Origin: CAVYHX01 sp963768415
GTDB lineage: Bacteria; Pseudomonadota; Gammaproteobacteria; UBA9214
Assembly: GCA_963768415.1 (NCBI GenBank)
Contig: CAVYHX010000007.1
Coordinates: forward strand, 4,105 to 68,104
Reading direction: 5' to 3'
DNA length: 64,000 bases
Position numbers and translations under genes: made by a program. Of this stretch, positions 9,340 to 17,312 are shown piece after piece. The notes beneath the pieces were generated by a model. It did not search any database. It saw nothing but the letters and a program-made list of their open reading frames with translations, and was not told the origin of the DNA. How positions within the stretch are numbered: position 1 is the first letter of the stretch; every line of letters starts with the position of its first letter.

Positions 9340-9687
9340 GAAACAGCATTCAGCGTTCAAAACATGGTCAGTGTACTCGAGGACGGGGAACTGGTGCTGG
9401 ACAACCGCGCGAGCGGTTTAAACAGGCACTTGGCGTCAAACACCTGTTCTACCCCGATCGGCGCATCGAGACACTTGCCGATGACGAGGGGGATCGCCTT
9501 TCTGATGCTGGCGCCGCATCTACGGGCGTGGGCAGATGCAAATGGAAAATGCGTACATGGGTTTTCCAACACAAAGCCCTGCACTGGTCATTGGAACGAG
9601 CTTGGCCACCGGCCGGGCGGGGAGCTCATGACTTCGCGGGTCTGCCACGATCTCAACGGGAGACTACAATCTGCACTGCAGGACTAG
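9340..9687 (+). pseudogene. SGNH/GDSL-type hydrolase, 3' remnant
   Basis: No single frame is intact, but successive frames give VSVLEDGELVLDNRA, then RFKQALGVKHLFYPDRRIE and TLADDEG, then FLMLAPHLRAWADANGK, and finally CTGHWNELGHR followed by AGELMTSRVC. The last element, with His in HWNELGHR, is the usual C-terminal block V of SGNH hydrolases; the block I GDS motif and the N-terminal half are missing. The fragment begins right after the glycosyltransferase-like gene and ends with TAG at 9685. It precedes an intact SGNH gene by 300 bp, suggesting a former tandem pair. Confidence 0.45.
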
Positions 9688-9983
9688 CGCGTTGCTTTTG
9701 GCGCTGAAGCTGCGCGGCAGCTTGCTTGACAACGTTTTTCGCAATGCCTATAGTTTTGCGCCACGCAGCATACCGGGCGCCACACAATTCAACCTGCCGG
9801 ATTCCGCATCGCCGCCAGAACTGTTGCTGGCTGCAAGGAAATGCGAAGCGCCCCGGATAGCTATATCGAGCGGAACAGAGGAAACATCAGCTCGCTACTC
9901 TGCCGTGCATTGCCCCCAGGACCCGCCCTTGTGATGCACCAGTGCGATGGGCGCCGGTGTGTGCGCTATTCAGGTAACCTTTT
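9688..9983. other. Intergenic stretch without recognised feature
   Basis: An 80-codon frame (9692-9934) has no recognisable motif or ribosome-binding site and is not called. The region must contain the promoter of the SGNH hydrolase gene. Confidence 0.3.
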
Positions 9984-11273
9984 ATGAAACGCACTACTCA
10001 AAACATCATAGGTTGGCTTGTGGTTGCCGGAATTATCCTGGGTGGACTCGAGCTCGGCCTCCGCGCCTATCCGGATATGATTCCGCTCAAGCTTCTCAAA
10101 CGTTTCCACAAAGCACCACGTCTCGAGATCGCCCAGCGGAGGTCCCTGTGGAATGAGTCGCAAATGCAGGTCCTGCAGCGTGATGACGGTGGGCCGGCCC
10201 TGACACTGTTCAAACCGTACAGCAAAATCGTCTATGACTTCCACGGTAAGGATGAAAAGGGCGCGATGCTGATGGACGACCAGGGTTTCTGCAACCCGCC
10301 ACGCGACCCCTATGATCGACCGCAGATTGACGTCATTGCCATCGGTGACTCCTTTACCTGGTGCGTCGTACTCAATCCACAGGCGACCTGGATCAGCCAG
10401 ATCGGTGAGATTAGCGGGAACACGGTCTACAATCTTGGCCGGGGCGGCATAGGACCATACGACTATCTCCAGATACTAAAGCACTTCGGCCTGCCCAAGC
10501 AGCCCGAATATGTGATCATGAACATCTATGAGGGTAATGACCTGAGGGATTCGTTGCGCTACGCGGAGCATATCAGCGCAGCACGGCAAGGGCGCGTCCT
10601 CTACACCGACGCGTCTGACCGCAGCACACGCGAAATTGATATCGATTCCCTGATCGACTATCCGGTCATGCGTGACAGTTATGCACTGAATTTCATTCTT
10701 GCAGCCGTTGACAAGGGCTACGAAGGGGCAAAAAACGTGGTCCTCAGTCTGACAGGGGGAGACGCGCCGCAAAGGGTCAATTTTCGCTACCGTCTGAAGT
10801 TTCCCGGCAAGTCCGTGGACTTCAACCTGCAGAATGCCGACGAGAGTGAGGTGCGTTCCGCACTGGGTCTGAAAAACGGCGACATGGATTTCTCTGCATT
10901 CGAGGGTGCCTTGTCCGGTTTCGTCGCCCTCGCGCGCGAATACGGATTCATACCGATTGTCGCGTATTCACCATCCGCCTATACCGCGTATGCAGATTTT
11001 GTTGAATTCGAAGATGCGTCGCTCGGCGAGCTGATGCCCTGGTTCAGCCGGACACAGCGACAGTTTCTGCGCACCAAAGCCCGCGAACTCGGCTACCGGT
11101 TTGTCGATCTGACGCCGGCCATGCAGGCTGCTGCGAACGACTTACAGGAAAAGGAACTGATTTATCACCCGATTAACGTGCACTTTACCGTAAAGGGTAA
11201 TCGCATTGTCGGCGAAACTCTGGCGGATGCGATCTCGACACAACAGTCCGGATCGCCGGCCATAGTCGAATAG
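9984..11273 (+). CDS. Membrane-anchored SGNH/GDSL hydrolase-family protein
   Basis: 429 residues, intact. An N-terminal signal anchor (IIGWLVVAGIILGGLELGL) precedes a periplasmic domain. VIAIGDSFTW near residue 119 supplies the block I nucleophile (GDS). NLGRGGIGPYDYLQIL and MNIYEGNDLRD provide the oxyanion-hole glycine and asparagine, and HPINVHFT near residue 394 supplies the catalytic His region. SGNH proteins with such anchors are often acyl- or acetyl-esterases or transferases acting on exopolysaccharide; the substrate here is unknown. It stands alone on the plus strand after the glycosyltransferase-like genes and an SGNH remnant, consistent with glycan O-acyl modification. Confidence 0.75.
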   Translation: MKRTTQNIIGWLVVAGIILGGLELGLRAYPDMIPLKLLKRFHKAPRLEIAQRRSLWNESQMQVLQRDDGGPALTLFKPYSKIVYDFHGKDEKGAMLMDDQGFCNPPRDPYDRPQIDVIAIGDSFTWCVVLNPQATWISQIGEISGNTVYNLGRGGIGPYDYLQILKHFGLPKQPEYVIMNIYEGNDLRDSLRYAEHISAARQGRVLYTDASDRSTREIDIDSLIDYPVMRDSYALNFILAAVDKGYEGAKNVVLSLTGGDAPQRVNFRYRLKFPGKSVDFNLQNADESEVRSALGLKNGDMDFSAFEGALSGFVALAREYGFIPIVAYSPSAYTAYADFVEFEDASLGELMPWFSRTQRQFLRTKARELGYRFVDLTPAMQAAANDLQEKELIYHPINVHFTVKGNRIVGETLADAISTQQSGSPAIVE

Positions 11274-11563
11274 GCGGCAGTCATACAGCAATAGATACGG
11301 TTATCGGTGCCTTGCATATCCCGTGCCCTGCCGGAACCCCTGGAGGCGCTGGCTCACCCTGGCCGGCAACGCACAAATAGAGCCATCCACTGCGTTGACA
11401 GACGGCGGCAAAAGCGAATGTAAACAATGGCGATCCGGTACATGGCGGTTTGTGAACCCTGAGCGGAATTACCAGCTTCTAATTGTTTTGCCGTGCAGGA
11501 ACTATTTGTGTAGTGTAGTGCCACATCATGTGATCTGCATTCTGCAGAGTAAGGAGAGGAACA
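11274..11563. other. Intergenic region
   Basis: No gene recognised. It ends with a good ribosome-binding site (AAGGAGAGG, 11551-11559) for the DUF2934 gene. Confidence 0.4.
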
Positions 11564-11815
11564 GTGGCACTGCAAAAACACCATTCGAAACAGGCACCAG
11601 CAGCGAAGCAAACCACAGCAGCAAAACCCGCTACAAGCGTACCGCGAGTAAAGCGTCAGCAAGCACAGGGCGATGCTCCGGAACAGCGGCATCAGATGAT
11701 CGCAATGGCGGCTTATCTCATTGCTGAACAGCGTGGCTTTCAGGGCGACATGGCGATGAATGACTGGCTGCAGGCCGAAGCGGCAGTGGACGCCAGGTTC
11801 GAAGCGCAACATTGA
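11564..11815 (+). CDS. DUF2934 domain small protein
   Basis: This 83-residue protein starts at GTG 11564, 4 bp after AAGGAGAGG. The N-terminal half is low-complexity, rich in Ala, Lys, Gln and Thr (KQAPAAKQTTAAKPATS). The C-terminal half carries the DUF2934 signature: RHQMIAMAAYLIAEQRGF, then DWLQAEAAVDARF. DUF2934 proteins are small, soluble, of unknown function, often encoded near stress genes. The basic, disordered N-terminus would suit nucleic acid contact, but that is speculation. The gene is monocistronic. Confidence 0.7.
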   Translation: MALQKHHSKQAPAAKQTTAAKPATSVPRVKRQQAQGDAPEQRHQMIAMAAYLIAEQRGFQGDMAMNDWLQAEAAVDARFEAQH

Positions 11816-11925
11816 GCGACAAAGTAGCGCTGGATCCCCCGGCTCAACCGCGGCAGTCTCCGGGGGCCGGCAGGCAGTAACCCGTGGTGCACAGTGCGAG
11901 TGCTGTGATCCCAGGCACCGGCTAC

Positions 11926-12160
11926 GCAAGAGCAGATGAACAGGATATGGTGTTTGCAGGGTTCCTGCTGTTTTTCGACCCGCTGGAAGAAGGCGTACGC
12001 AATACCATGAGCGGATTGCGCCGGCTTCGATCTGCTGACATTTGGCGTATTGCTTTATCTGGCCAGTGAGATGGCAGAGGTGTTCCGCACCGGCTGGTTC
12101 GTGGAATCATTGCTCACTGAGTTGCTCATCCTGTTCGTAATCCGCACTTATAGTTCCTCA
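11926..12160 (+). pseudogene. Magnesium-transporting P-type ATPase (MgtA-like) remnant with internal deletion
   Basis: One frame reads YARADEQDMVFAGFLLFFDP followed by LEEGVRNTMSGLRR, the P-domain region of MgtA-type ATPases just after the phosphorylation and nucleotide domains. From about 12025 the sequence is GFDLLTFGVLLYLASEM and then FRTGWFVESLLTELLILFVI, the family's last transmembrane region (FRTGWFVES is characteristic). Several hundred residues between these segments are missing, as is everything upstream of the P-domain. The fragment ends against the convergent MDR gene. This is a decayed gene rather than a sequencing artefact, because the deletion is large. Confidence 0.6.
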
Positions 12161-13147
12161 GACTGTAACCACGATCTTGCCTTTCTGCCGGTTGGATTCC
12201 ATGTATCGGTGGGCTTCCACAATGGCGTCCAGGGTAAAGGTGCGATCGATGACCGGTTTCAGCTTGCCGGACTGGAGGGCGTCATGGATATACTGTTTGC
12301 CGCGGGCAAGCTTCTCGGCATCCTTGACGATCTCGAACAAGGTGTAACCGCGTACGGTCAAGCCCTTCGCGAGCGCTGTGAACAGGGGAAAGGGTGTCGG
12401 CGCCGGCGCCAGCGCACCGTACTCGAAAATTGTTGCGCCGGGGGCCGCGGCAGCGGCAAGCATTTCCAGGAAGGGGCCGGCAACGGGATCAAAAAGGATG
12501 CGCGCGCCTGTTCCGGAAGTGATTTCCATCACGCGTTCCGCCAGGTCTTCTTCGTCCGTGACGATCACGTGATCCGCGCCTGCGTCCAGAAGGAACGGTT
12601 TCTTGTCCGCGCCGCGGGTCGTGGCAATGGCCGTTGCGCCGGCGCTTTTGGTGATCTGAATGGCGGCCAGTCCCACGCTGCTGCTGGCCGCGGTGATGAG
12701 GACGCTGTCTTGCGCATTGGTCTGGCCGTATTCAATTAACGCGCCGAAGGCGGTCAGGTACTGCATCCAGATCGCAGCGCCCTCGACGGGCGTCAGATTG
12801 TCGGGGTAAGGGACTGCGGCGTAAGCCGGGACGATGGCGCTCTCGCCGTAGACGCCGTACTTCCCCATCGAAAACGAGGGTATGGTGCTGACGCGATCGC
12901 CCACTTGCAGGCCGCTGACGCCGGGTCCCACGGCATCGATTGTCCCGGCAGCTTCGTAGCCAAGTCGCGAGGGTAACTCGGGGGTTTCCAGGTACTGCCC
13001 CCGCCGGTACATGACCTCGGCACGGTTAAGGCCGATGGCCTCTACCTTCAGGCGAACCTCGCCGTCGCCGGGTTCCGTCAGGGGCATGTCCTCGATCTTG
13101 AGTACATCGGCGTCACCGGTTGCATGAAAGCGAACGATTTTCGGCAT
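12158..13147 (-). CDS. Zinc-independent medium-chain dehydrogenase/reductase (quinone oxidoreductase-like)
   Basis: 329 residues. The N-terminal GroES-like domain (VKVEAIGLNRAEVMYRRG, GYEAAGTIDAVGPGV) lacks the zinc-binding cysteines of alcohol dehydrogenases. The Rossmann domain has ITAASSSVGLAAIQI in place of the usual GxGxxG, as in quinone oxidoreductases and zeta-crystallin-like reductases. NADPH-dependent reduction of quinones or alpha,beta-unsaturated carbonyls is likely. ATG 13147 is preferred over GTG 13150, since AGGAG lies 7 bp upstream of it. The frame is intact and the gene monocistronic. Location near dps and oxyR suggests a redox-defence role, which is inference only. Confidence 0.8.
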   Translation of the reverse strand: MPKIVRFHATGDADVLKIEDMPLTEPGDGEVRLKVEAIGLNRAEVMYRRGQYLETPELPSRLGYEAAGTIDAVGPGVSGLQVGDRVSTIPSFSMGKYGVYGESAIVPAYAAVPYPDNLTPVEGAAIWMQYLTAFGALIEYGQTNAQDSVLITAASSSVGLAAIQITKSAGATAIATTRGADKKPFLLDAGADHVIVTDEEDLAERVMEITSGTGARILFDPVAGPFLEMLAAAAAPGATIFEYGALAPAPTPFPLFTALAKGLTVRGYTLFEIVKDAEKLARGKQYIHDALQSGKLKPVIDRTFTLDAIVEAHRYMESNRQKGKIVVTV

Positions 13148-13446
13148 CACAATTCTCCTGGTTTTAGAGGGTTCGATTTACAGTGTAGTCCCTTAACCGG
13201 ACCGTAGACCGGGTGCGGATGACGCGGCCCTGAAATGCTGCAGAACCAGTACTGTAACCGGGCGGGATTTTTATTATGACTTCTCTATTGATTTCTGCAG
13301 CCAGGGCAATATATCTGCGTAATCGCATGAAGTGGCTGGCGGTGCTTTATTGGAGGGTTTCAGAAAAGGTGGGAAGGTTGGCTAGTGCCTCATTAAATGA
13401 GCGCAGTCTTAATCCTTTCACGGTAAGCATTTCCCACTGCCCACAA
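13148..13446. other. Intergenic region
   Basis: No gene supported. A 61-codon frame at 13276-13461 has no recognisable motif. Confidence 0.3.
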
Positions 13447-13473
13447 AGAGAGCAGGCATAAAGCCTGCTCTTT
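13447..13473 (-). terminator. Hairpin terminator downstream of dps
   Basis: A perfect 9-bp stem (AGAGCAGGC at 13449-13457 pairing with GCCTGCTCT at 13463-13471) with a 5-base ATAAA loop. T or A runs flank both sides, so it could act in either direction. It lies 38 bp past the dps stop. Confidence 0.65.
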
Positions 13474-13510
13474 ATCCGGATGGATGTAATAAAAGTGCAG
13501 TACGACTTAC

Positions 13511-13978
13511 TTATTGCGTTGCGCGCAGCATCCAGGCGGTTTTCTCGTGGACACGCATGCGGTCTGAAACCAGTGCTATGGTGGATTCATCACCAGCTTC
13601 CTGGGCGGGTGCGAGAGCCTTGCGGCATGTTTTCACTACCTTCTCATGGCCGCGGGTCAGGATTTCCACCATTTCCCTGGCCGCGGGCACACCCTCGATC
13701 TCTTTAATGGAACCCAGCTTTGCAAAAGCCTTGTAGGTTCCGGGTGCGGCGACATCCAGTGTGCGAATGCGCTCGGCAATTTCGTCTACGGCAAGCGCCA
13801 GTTCCGTATAATGTTCCTCGAACATCAGGTGTAATTCGCGAAACTGCGGCCCGGTCACATTCCAGTGAAAGTTGTGCGTTTGCAGATACAGTGTGTAGGA
13901 GTCTGCCAACAGACATTTCAAGCCTTCAGCGATCTTGATTCTATCTTTTTCCTTTATGCCGATATCTATCGTGCTCAT
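13511..13978 (-). CDS. dps: Dps family DNA-binding ferritin-like protein
   Basis: 155 residues with the Dps ferroxidase signature: TLYLQTHNFHWNVTGPQF (metal-binding His), then LMFEEHYTELALAVDEIAER (Asp and Glu ligands from the neighbouring subunit). Dps dodecamers oxidise and store iron using hydrogen peroxide and can protect DNA. The N-terminus (MSTIDIGIKEKDR) is short with few basic residues, so DNA binding may be weak. The start has AAGGAGA nearby. The gene is divergent from oxyR across 173 bp, and dps is a classic OxyR target, so peroxide induction is likely. A strong hairpin terminator follows. Confidence 0.9.
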   Translation of the reverse strand: MSTIDIGIKEKDRIKIAEGLKCLLADSYTLYLQTHNFHWNVTGPQFRELHLMFEEHYTELALAVDEIAERIRTLDVAAPGTYKAFAKLGSIKEIEGVPAAREMVEILTRGHEKVVKTCRKALAPAQEAGDESTIALVSDRMRVHEKTAWMLRATQ

Positions 13979-14151
13979 CGTGATGTCTCCTTGTGTATAA
14001 GTATGTTGTGGTTTTGCATTTCGCGATCTTTTGTTCGGGCTTCGATCTTGTTCGTGGGTTCACTGTACCCCAGGTTTATTGATAAATAAAATCGTTTGTT
14101 TATACTAGAATCATTGGCAAAACCTATTAACTCAGCAGAGCCACACCTTGC
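13979..14151. promoter_or_regulatory. Divergent dps/oxyR control region
   Basis: This 173-bp spacer separates oppositely oriented dps and oxyR. It holds an AT-rich, partly dyad-symmetric stretch, GATAAATAAAATCGTTTG, around 14081-14100 that could be an OxyR site or overlapping promoters. The exact OxyR consensus (four spaced ATAG elements) is not clearly present, so the operator is inferred from gene arrangement. Confidence 0.4.
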
Positions 14152-15108
14152 ATGAACCTGCGCGACCTGACATACATCATTGCAGTGGCGGAGACCCGGC
14201 ACTTCGGCAGGGCGGCGGAGCGTTGCTTTGTCAGCCAGCCGACCCTGAGCGGGCAGATCAAGAAGCTGGAGCAGGAACTGGGCGTTGCCGTCTTCGAGCG
14301 CACGAACCGTTCGGTGGAGATCACTCCGGTCGGCGCAGACATTGTGGCCCATGCACGGCAAATGATGGAACAGGCGGAGGTCATTCAGCAGTTGGCGCGC
14401 GCCCATCAGGACCCGCTGGCGGGCCCCCTGCGTATCGGTGCGATCCCGACCCTGAGTCCCTATCTGATGCCGATGATCCTGGCACCGCTGCAGCAACAAT
14501 TCCCGCAGCTGCGGCTGATCCTGTCGGAAGAACTCACGGATACACTCCTGGTACGGTTGCACAATCACGAAATCGATGCCGCCCTGCTGGCCACACCGGT
14601 GGAGGAGCCGGACCTTGACTCCCTGCCGCTCTTCAAGGAGCCATTCTGGGTCGCCTTTCCACGCAAGCATGCCTTCTATGCCAAAGACAGGATCAGTTTG
14701 CGCGATTTAAACAAGGAGAAACTATTGCTGCTGGCCGAGGGCCACTGCCTCGCCGCGCAGGCCATGGACGTCTGCCATATTCAGGAACGCCAGGCTCAGG
14801 GCGATTTGGCCGACCTGCGCGCCGCCAGTCTGGAAACCCTGATCCAGCTGGTCGGGGCCGGCTATGGCATCACCCTGGTCCCGGCCCTGGCCATGCGCGG
14901 TTCCTGGGCGACCGGCAGCGGGGTGGTGGCCCAGCCACTCGCGATAGCGGACGCCGCGCGCAAGGTGTCACTGGTGTTCCGGCGCAGCTTTCCCAGACGT
15001 GCAGCCCTGCAGGCCTTTGCCGGTGTCATACTCGACAATCTCCCCAATACCGTACAGCACCTCGGTCAGCGCAAGCGCGTGAAGAAAAAGGCTCGTAAGA
15101 AAAAATAG
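14152..15108 (+). CDS. oxyR: LysR-type hydrogen peroxide sensor regulator OxyR
   Basis: 318 residues. An N-terminal LysR helix-turn-helix (MNLRDLTYIIAVAETRHF, RAAERCFVSQPTLSGQIKKL) is followed by a substrate-like domain with GHCLAAQAMDVC. Counting from ATG 14152, the two cysteines fall at residues 199 and 208, exactly the redox pair of Escherichia coli OxyR; peroxide forms a disulfide between them that activates the factor. A lysine-rich tail (RKRVKKKARKKK) is an addition. The gene is divergent from dps, its expected target, and upstream of a hemerythrin gene. Intact and well conserved. Confidence 0.93.
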   Translation: MNLRDLTYIIAVAETRHFGRAAERCFVSQPTLSGQIKKLEQELGVAVFERTNRSVEITPVGADIVAHARQMMEQAEVIQQLARAHQDPLAGPLRIGAIPTLSPYLMPMILAPLQQQFPQLRLILSEELTDTLLVRLHNHEIDAALLATPVEEPDLDSLPLFKEPFWVAFPRKHAFYAKDRISLRDLNKEKLLLLAEGHCLAAQAMDVCHIQERQAQGDLADLRAASLETLIQLVGAGYGITLVPALAMRGSWATGSGVVAQPLAIADAARKVSLVFRRSFPRRAALQAFAGVILDNLPNTVQHLGQRKRVKKKARKKK

Positions 15109-15145
15109 CGCGGCCTGTGTGGCAGGGCCACATGCAGTGCTGTTG

Positions 15146-15159
15146 TTGATCTCGATCAA
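15146..15159. promoter_or_regulatory. FNR/ANR-type box upstream of the hemerythrin gene
   Basis: TTGATCTCGATCAA is a perfect match to the TTGAT-N4-ATCAA consensus of FNR, ANR and Dnr regulators. Its centre lies about 122 bp before ATG 15275, between oxyR and the hemerythrin gene. It suggests oxygen- or nitric-oxide-dependent control of the latter. Confidence 0.6.
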
Positions 15160-15181
15160 GGCGACAAGGCGTCAGTTTGGT

Positions 15182-15200
15182 GATAATGAGAAACATTCAG
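15182..15200. promoter_or_regulatory. Possible Fur box upstream of the hemerythrin gene
   Basis: GATAATGAGAAACATTCAG agrees with the Fur consensus at 14 of 19 positions, strongest in its left half. It lies 22 bp after the FNR-type box. Iron-linked control would suit a diiron protein; the match is imperfect. Confidence 0.4.
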
Positions 15201-15274
15201 CACTTCGGGTCAACTCGTTAAGTGTACGTTCAAAACCGCCCATCACAGATAATCCCGATCAGGACTAATGACCC

Positions 15275-15742
15275 ATGAGCAATTCGGACAACTGGCTTGT
15301 GCATGAACACTCGAAGTATGAAAATCTGCTTTCCCAGTGTCAGGATGCAGTGGAAATGGAGGACTGGGGGACAGTCGACCGGGTATTCAACGAGCTTGTT
15401 ACGCATCTGCAGCGGCATATGGCCCTGGAGGAAGAAGTGCTGTATCCCGCCTATGAATCAACGACCCATGCGCCGCAAGGTCCGACCACGGCACTGCGGG
15501 AGGAGCATTCCGGTCTTGTCCGCCTGATCCGGGACATGGCGCGGATCATCAAGACCAGGGACTCGGAACATGTGCTTGAGTCAGTTGTACATCTCGAGTA
15601 CCAGATGATCAAGCATCATGAAAAAGAGGAGGATATTTTCCTGCCTATGGCGAGCTACATTCTGAATGCCGGCCGTGATGAGCTGGTGCGCAAAATGGCC
15701 GAGTTCGATATGTCGAAGCTGCGCAGCAAATGGGATATCTGA
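15275..15742 (+). CDS. Hemerythrin-like (HHE) diiron protein
   Basis: 155 residues with the hemerythrin ligand pattern: HEHSKYENLL, HLQRHMALEEEVLYP, REEHSGLVRLI and HHEKEEDIFLPMA, which supply the His, Glu and Asp ligands of a non-heme diiron site. Single-domain bacterial hemerythrins bind oxygen or nitric oxide, or aid repair of iron centres. It follows oxyR by 166 bp on the same strand, but the gap holds an FNR-type and a Fur-like site, so it probably has its own promoter. The combination predicts response to low oxygen or NO and to iron. The frame is intact. Confidence 0.82.
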   Translation: MSNSDNWLVHEHSKYENLLSQCQDAVEMEDWGTVDRVFNELVTHLQRHMALEEEVLYPAYESTTHAPQGPTTALREEHSGLVRLIRDMARIIKTRDSEHVLESVVHLEYQMIKHHEKEEDIFLPMASYILNAGRDELVRKMAEFDMSKLRSKWDI

Positions 15743-15840
15743 AAGAGGCCATTAGCGCGACTTTTATAAATGGATCTTTCCCTGATTGAGTGGGTAACTT
15801 TATCGATTCAGACGAGACGCATTCCTTCTGCTGGCAAGGC

Positions 15841-16163
15841 TGTTGGCCGAATACCCGATAAAGCGCCGGGCACAAGTGAATTCGGCCCTACAGCAGGGTC
15901 TAATTCATTCGGCCAATAGCGTTTCATCGTCATTGAATCAAACCTGTAGGGTCGAATTCATTCGACCAGCGGTGTTCCACCGTCATTCATTCAAACCTGT
16001 AGGGTCGAATTCATTCGACCAGCGGTGTTCCATCGTCATTGAGTCAGACCTGTAGGGTCGAATTCATTCGACCAGCGGTATTCCACCGTCATTGAGTCAG
16101 GCCTGTAGGGTCGAATTCATTCGACCAGCGGTATTCCACCGTCATTCATTCGGCCCTACAACA
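15841..16163. repeat. 53-bp tandem repeat built on a GGTCGAAT..ATTCGACC palindrome
   Basis: Four near-identical 53-bp units start at 15943, 15996, 16049 and 16102, each beginning CCTGTAGGGTCGAATTCATT. A more diverged unit precedes them at about 15890, with GGCC in place of GGTC or GACC at the stem ends. Each unit contains an 18-bp palindrome, GGTCGAATTCATTCGACC. The array ends with a fused half unit (ATTCGGCCCTACA). It lies between the hemerythrin and alcohol dehydrogenase genes. There are no variable spacers or cas genes, so this is not CRISPR. It is related to the repeats at 21430-21740. Confidence 0.85.
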
Positions 16164-16265
16164 TACTCGATTCGGGGAAGAGCCTTATAAAATATTGTCT
16201 GGCATTTCAACGCGAGTCCAGGCTTGTAATTATCCGCTGATAATTACGAATTCGCCAGCCAGTAA

Positions 16266-17312
16266 CTAGAATTCCTGCATATTGATGACGAAACGATATT
16301 TAACATCACTTTTGAGCATCCGCTCATAGGCGGTGTTGATGTATGCCATTGGAATCAGTTCAATATCCGAAACAATTTCATGCCGGGCGCAAAAGTCGAG
16401 CATCTCCTGTGTCGCGCGAATCCCGCCAATGAGTGAACCGGCCAATTGACGGCGCTTCAATATGAGATTGAATACCTCCGGAGAAGGATGCGGCTCCGCC
16501 GGGGCGCCCACCAGGGTCATCGTGCCATCGCGCTTGAGGAGTTGCAGGTATTCGTCCAGGTTATGGGGTGCGGCGACCGTATTCAGAATATAGTCGAGCT
16601 GGTTGGCGTGGGCCGCCATTTGTTCGGAATCCGTGGAAATGCATACCTCGTCGGCGCCCAGACGCTTGCCATCCGCGACTTTGCCGGGGGATGTGGTGAA
16701 CAGCACCACCGTGGCCCCCATGGCGCGGGCAATCTTGACGCCCATGTGCCCGAGGCCGCCAAGGCCGACAATTCCCACCTTCTTGCCGGGGCCCGCACCC
16801 CAATGTCGCAACGGCGAGTAGGTCGTGATGCCCGCACACAGAAGCGGGGCGACGTGCGCCAGATGCTTCTCGTCATGCTTGATGTGCAGGACAAAAGATT
16901 GCTTGACGACGATGGTTTGTGAATAACCACCATAGGTATTTTCACCACCGAAGAGCGGACCATTGTAGGTGCCTGTAAACCCGTTCTCGCAATACTGCTC
17001 TTCGCCCTCATGGCAAGAATCACAATGCCCGCAACTATCGACCATGCAGCCCACACCTGCCAGGTCACCCACACTATAACCCTGTACCTTATTACCCACG
17101 GCCACCACTCGACCGACAATTTCGTGACCTGGCACGGAAGGATAGAGAGTGTTATGCCACTCGTTGCGAGCCGTATGCAGGTCGGAATGGCAGACACCGC
17201 AATAGAGAATTTCGATCTGCACATCTTCCGGACCGGGATCACGGCGCTGGATCTCGAATGCGGCGAGCGGACTCGATGCGTCCTGTGCCGCGTAGGCTTT
17301 ACTTTTGATCAT
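16266..17312 (-). CDS. Zinc-dependent alcohol dehydrogenase, YahK/cinnamyl-alcohol type
   Basis: 348 residues. Catalytic zinc ligands are visible in YCGVCHSDLH and PGHEIVGRV. The structural zinc site is CGHCDSCHEGEEQYC, and the NADP-binding loop is VGIVGLGGLGHMGVKIA. This set and the length match YahK-like NADPH-dependent aldehyde reductases and cinnamyl alcohol dehydrogenases, which reduce a broad range of aldehydes. The likely role is aldehyde detoxification. The gene is monocistronic, with the tandem repeat array after its stop and a 309-bp gap to terC upstream. The frame is intact and the family is certain; the in vivo substrate is not. Confidence 0.85.
   Translation of the reverse strand: MIKSKAYAAQDASSPLAAFEIQRRDPGPEDVQIEILYCGVCHSDLHTARNEWHNTLYPSVPGHEIVGRVVAVGNKVQGYSVGDLAGVGCMVDSCGHCDSCHEGEEQYCENGFTGTYNGPLFGGENTYGGYSQTIVVKQSFVLHIKHDEKHLAHVAPLLCAGITTYSPLRHWGAGPGKKVGIVGLGGLGHMGVKIARAMGATVVLFTTSPGKVADGKRLGADEVCISTDSEQMAAHANQLDYILNTVAAPHNLDEYLQLLKRDGTMTLVGAPAEPHPSPEVFNLILKRRQLAGSLIGGIRATQEMLDFCARHEIVSDIELIPMAYINTAYERMLKSDVKYRFVINMQEF

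Noticed and set aside
9692..9934. 80-codon plus frame
   Set aside because: No ribosome site, no motif, lies between an SGNH remnant and the intact SGNH gene.
12050..12739. 229-codon plus frame overlapping the MDR gene
   Set aside because: Only its first 40 codons match the MgtA C-terminus; the rest is antisense to the MDR gene.
15841..16163. CRISPR array
   Set aside because: The units are contiguous 53-bp repeats with no variable spacers, and no cas genes are near.
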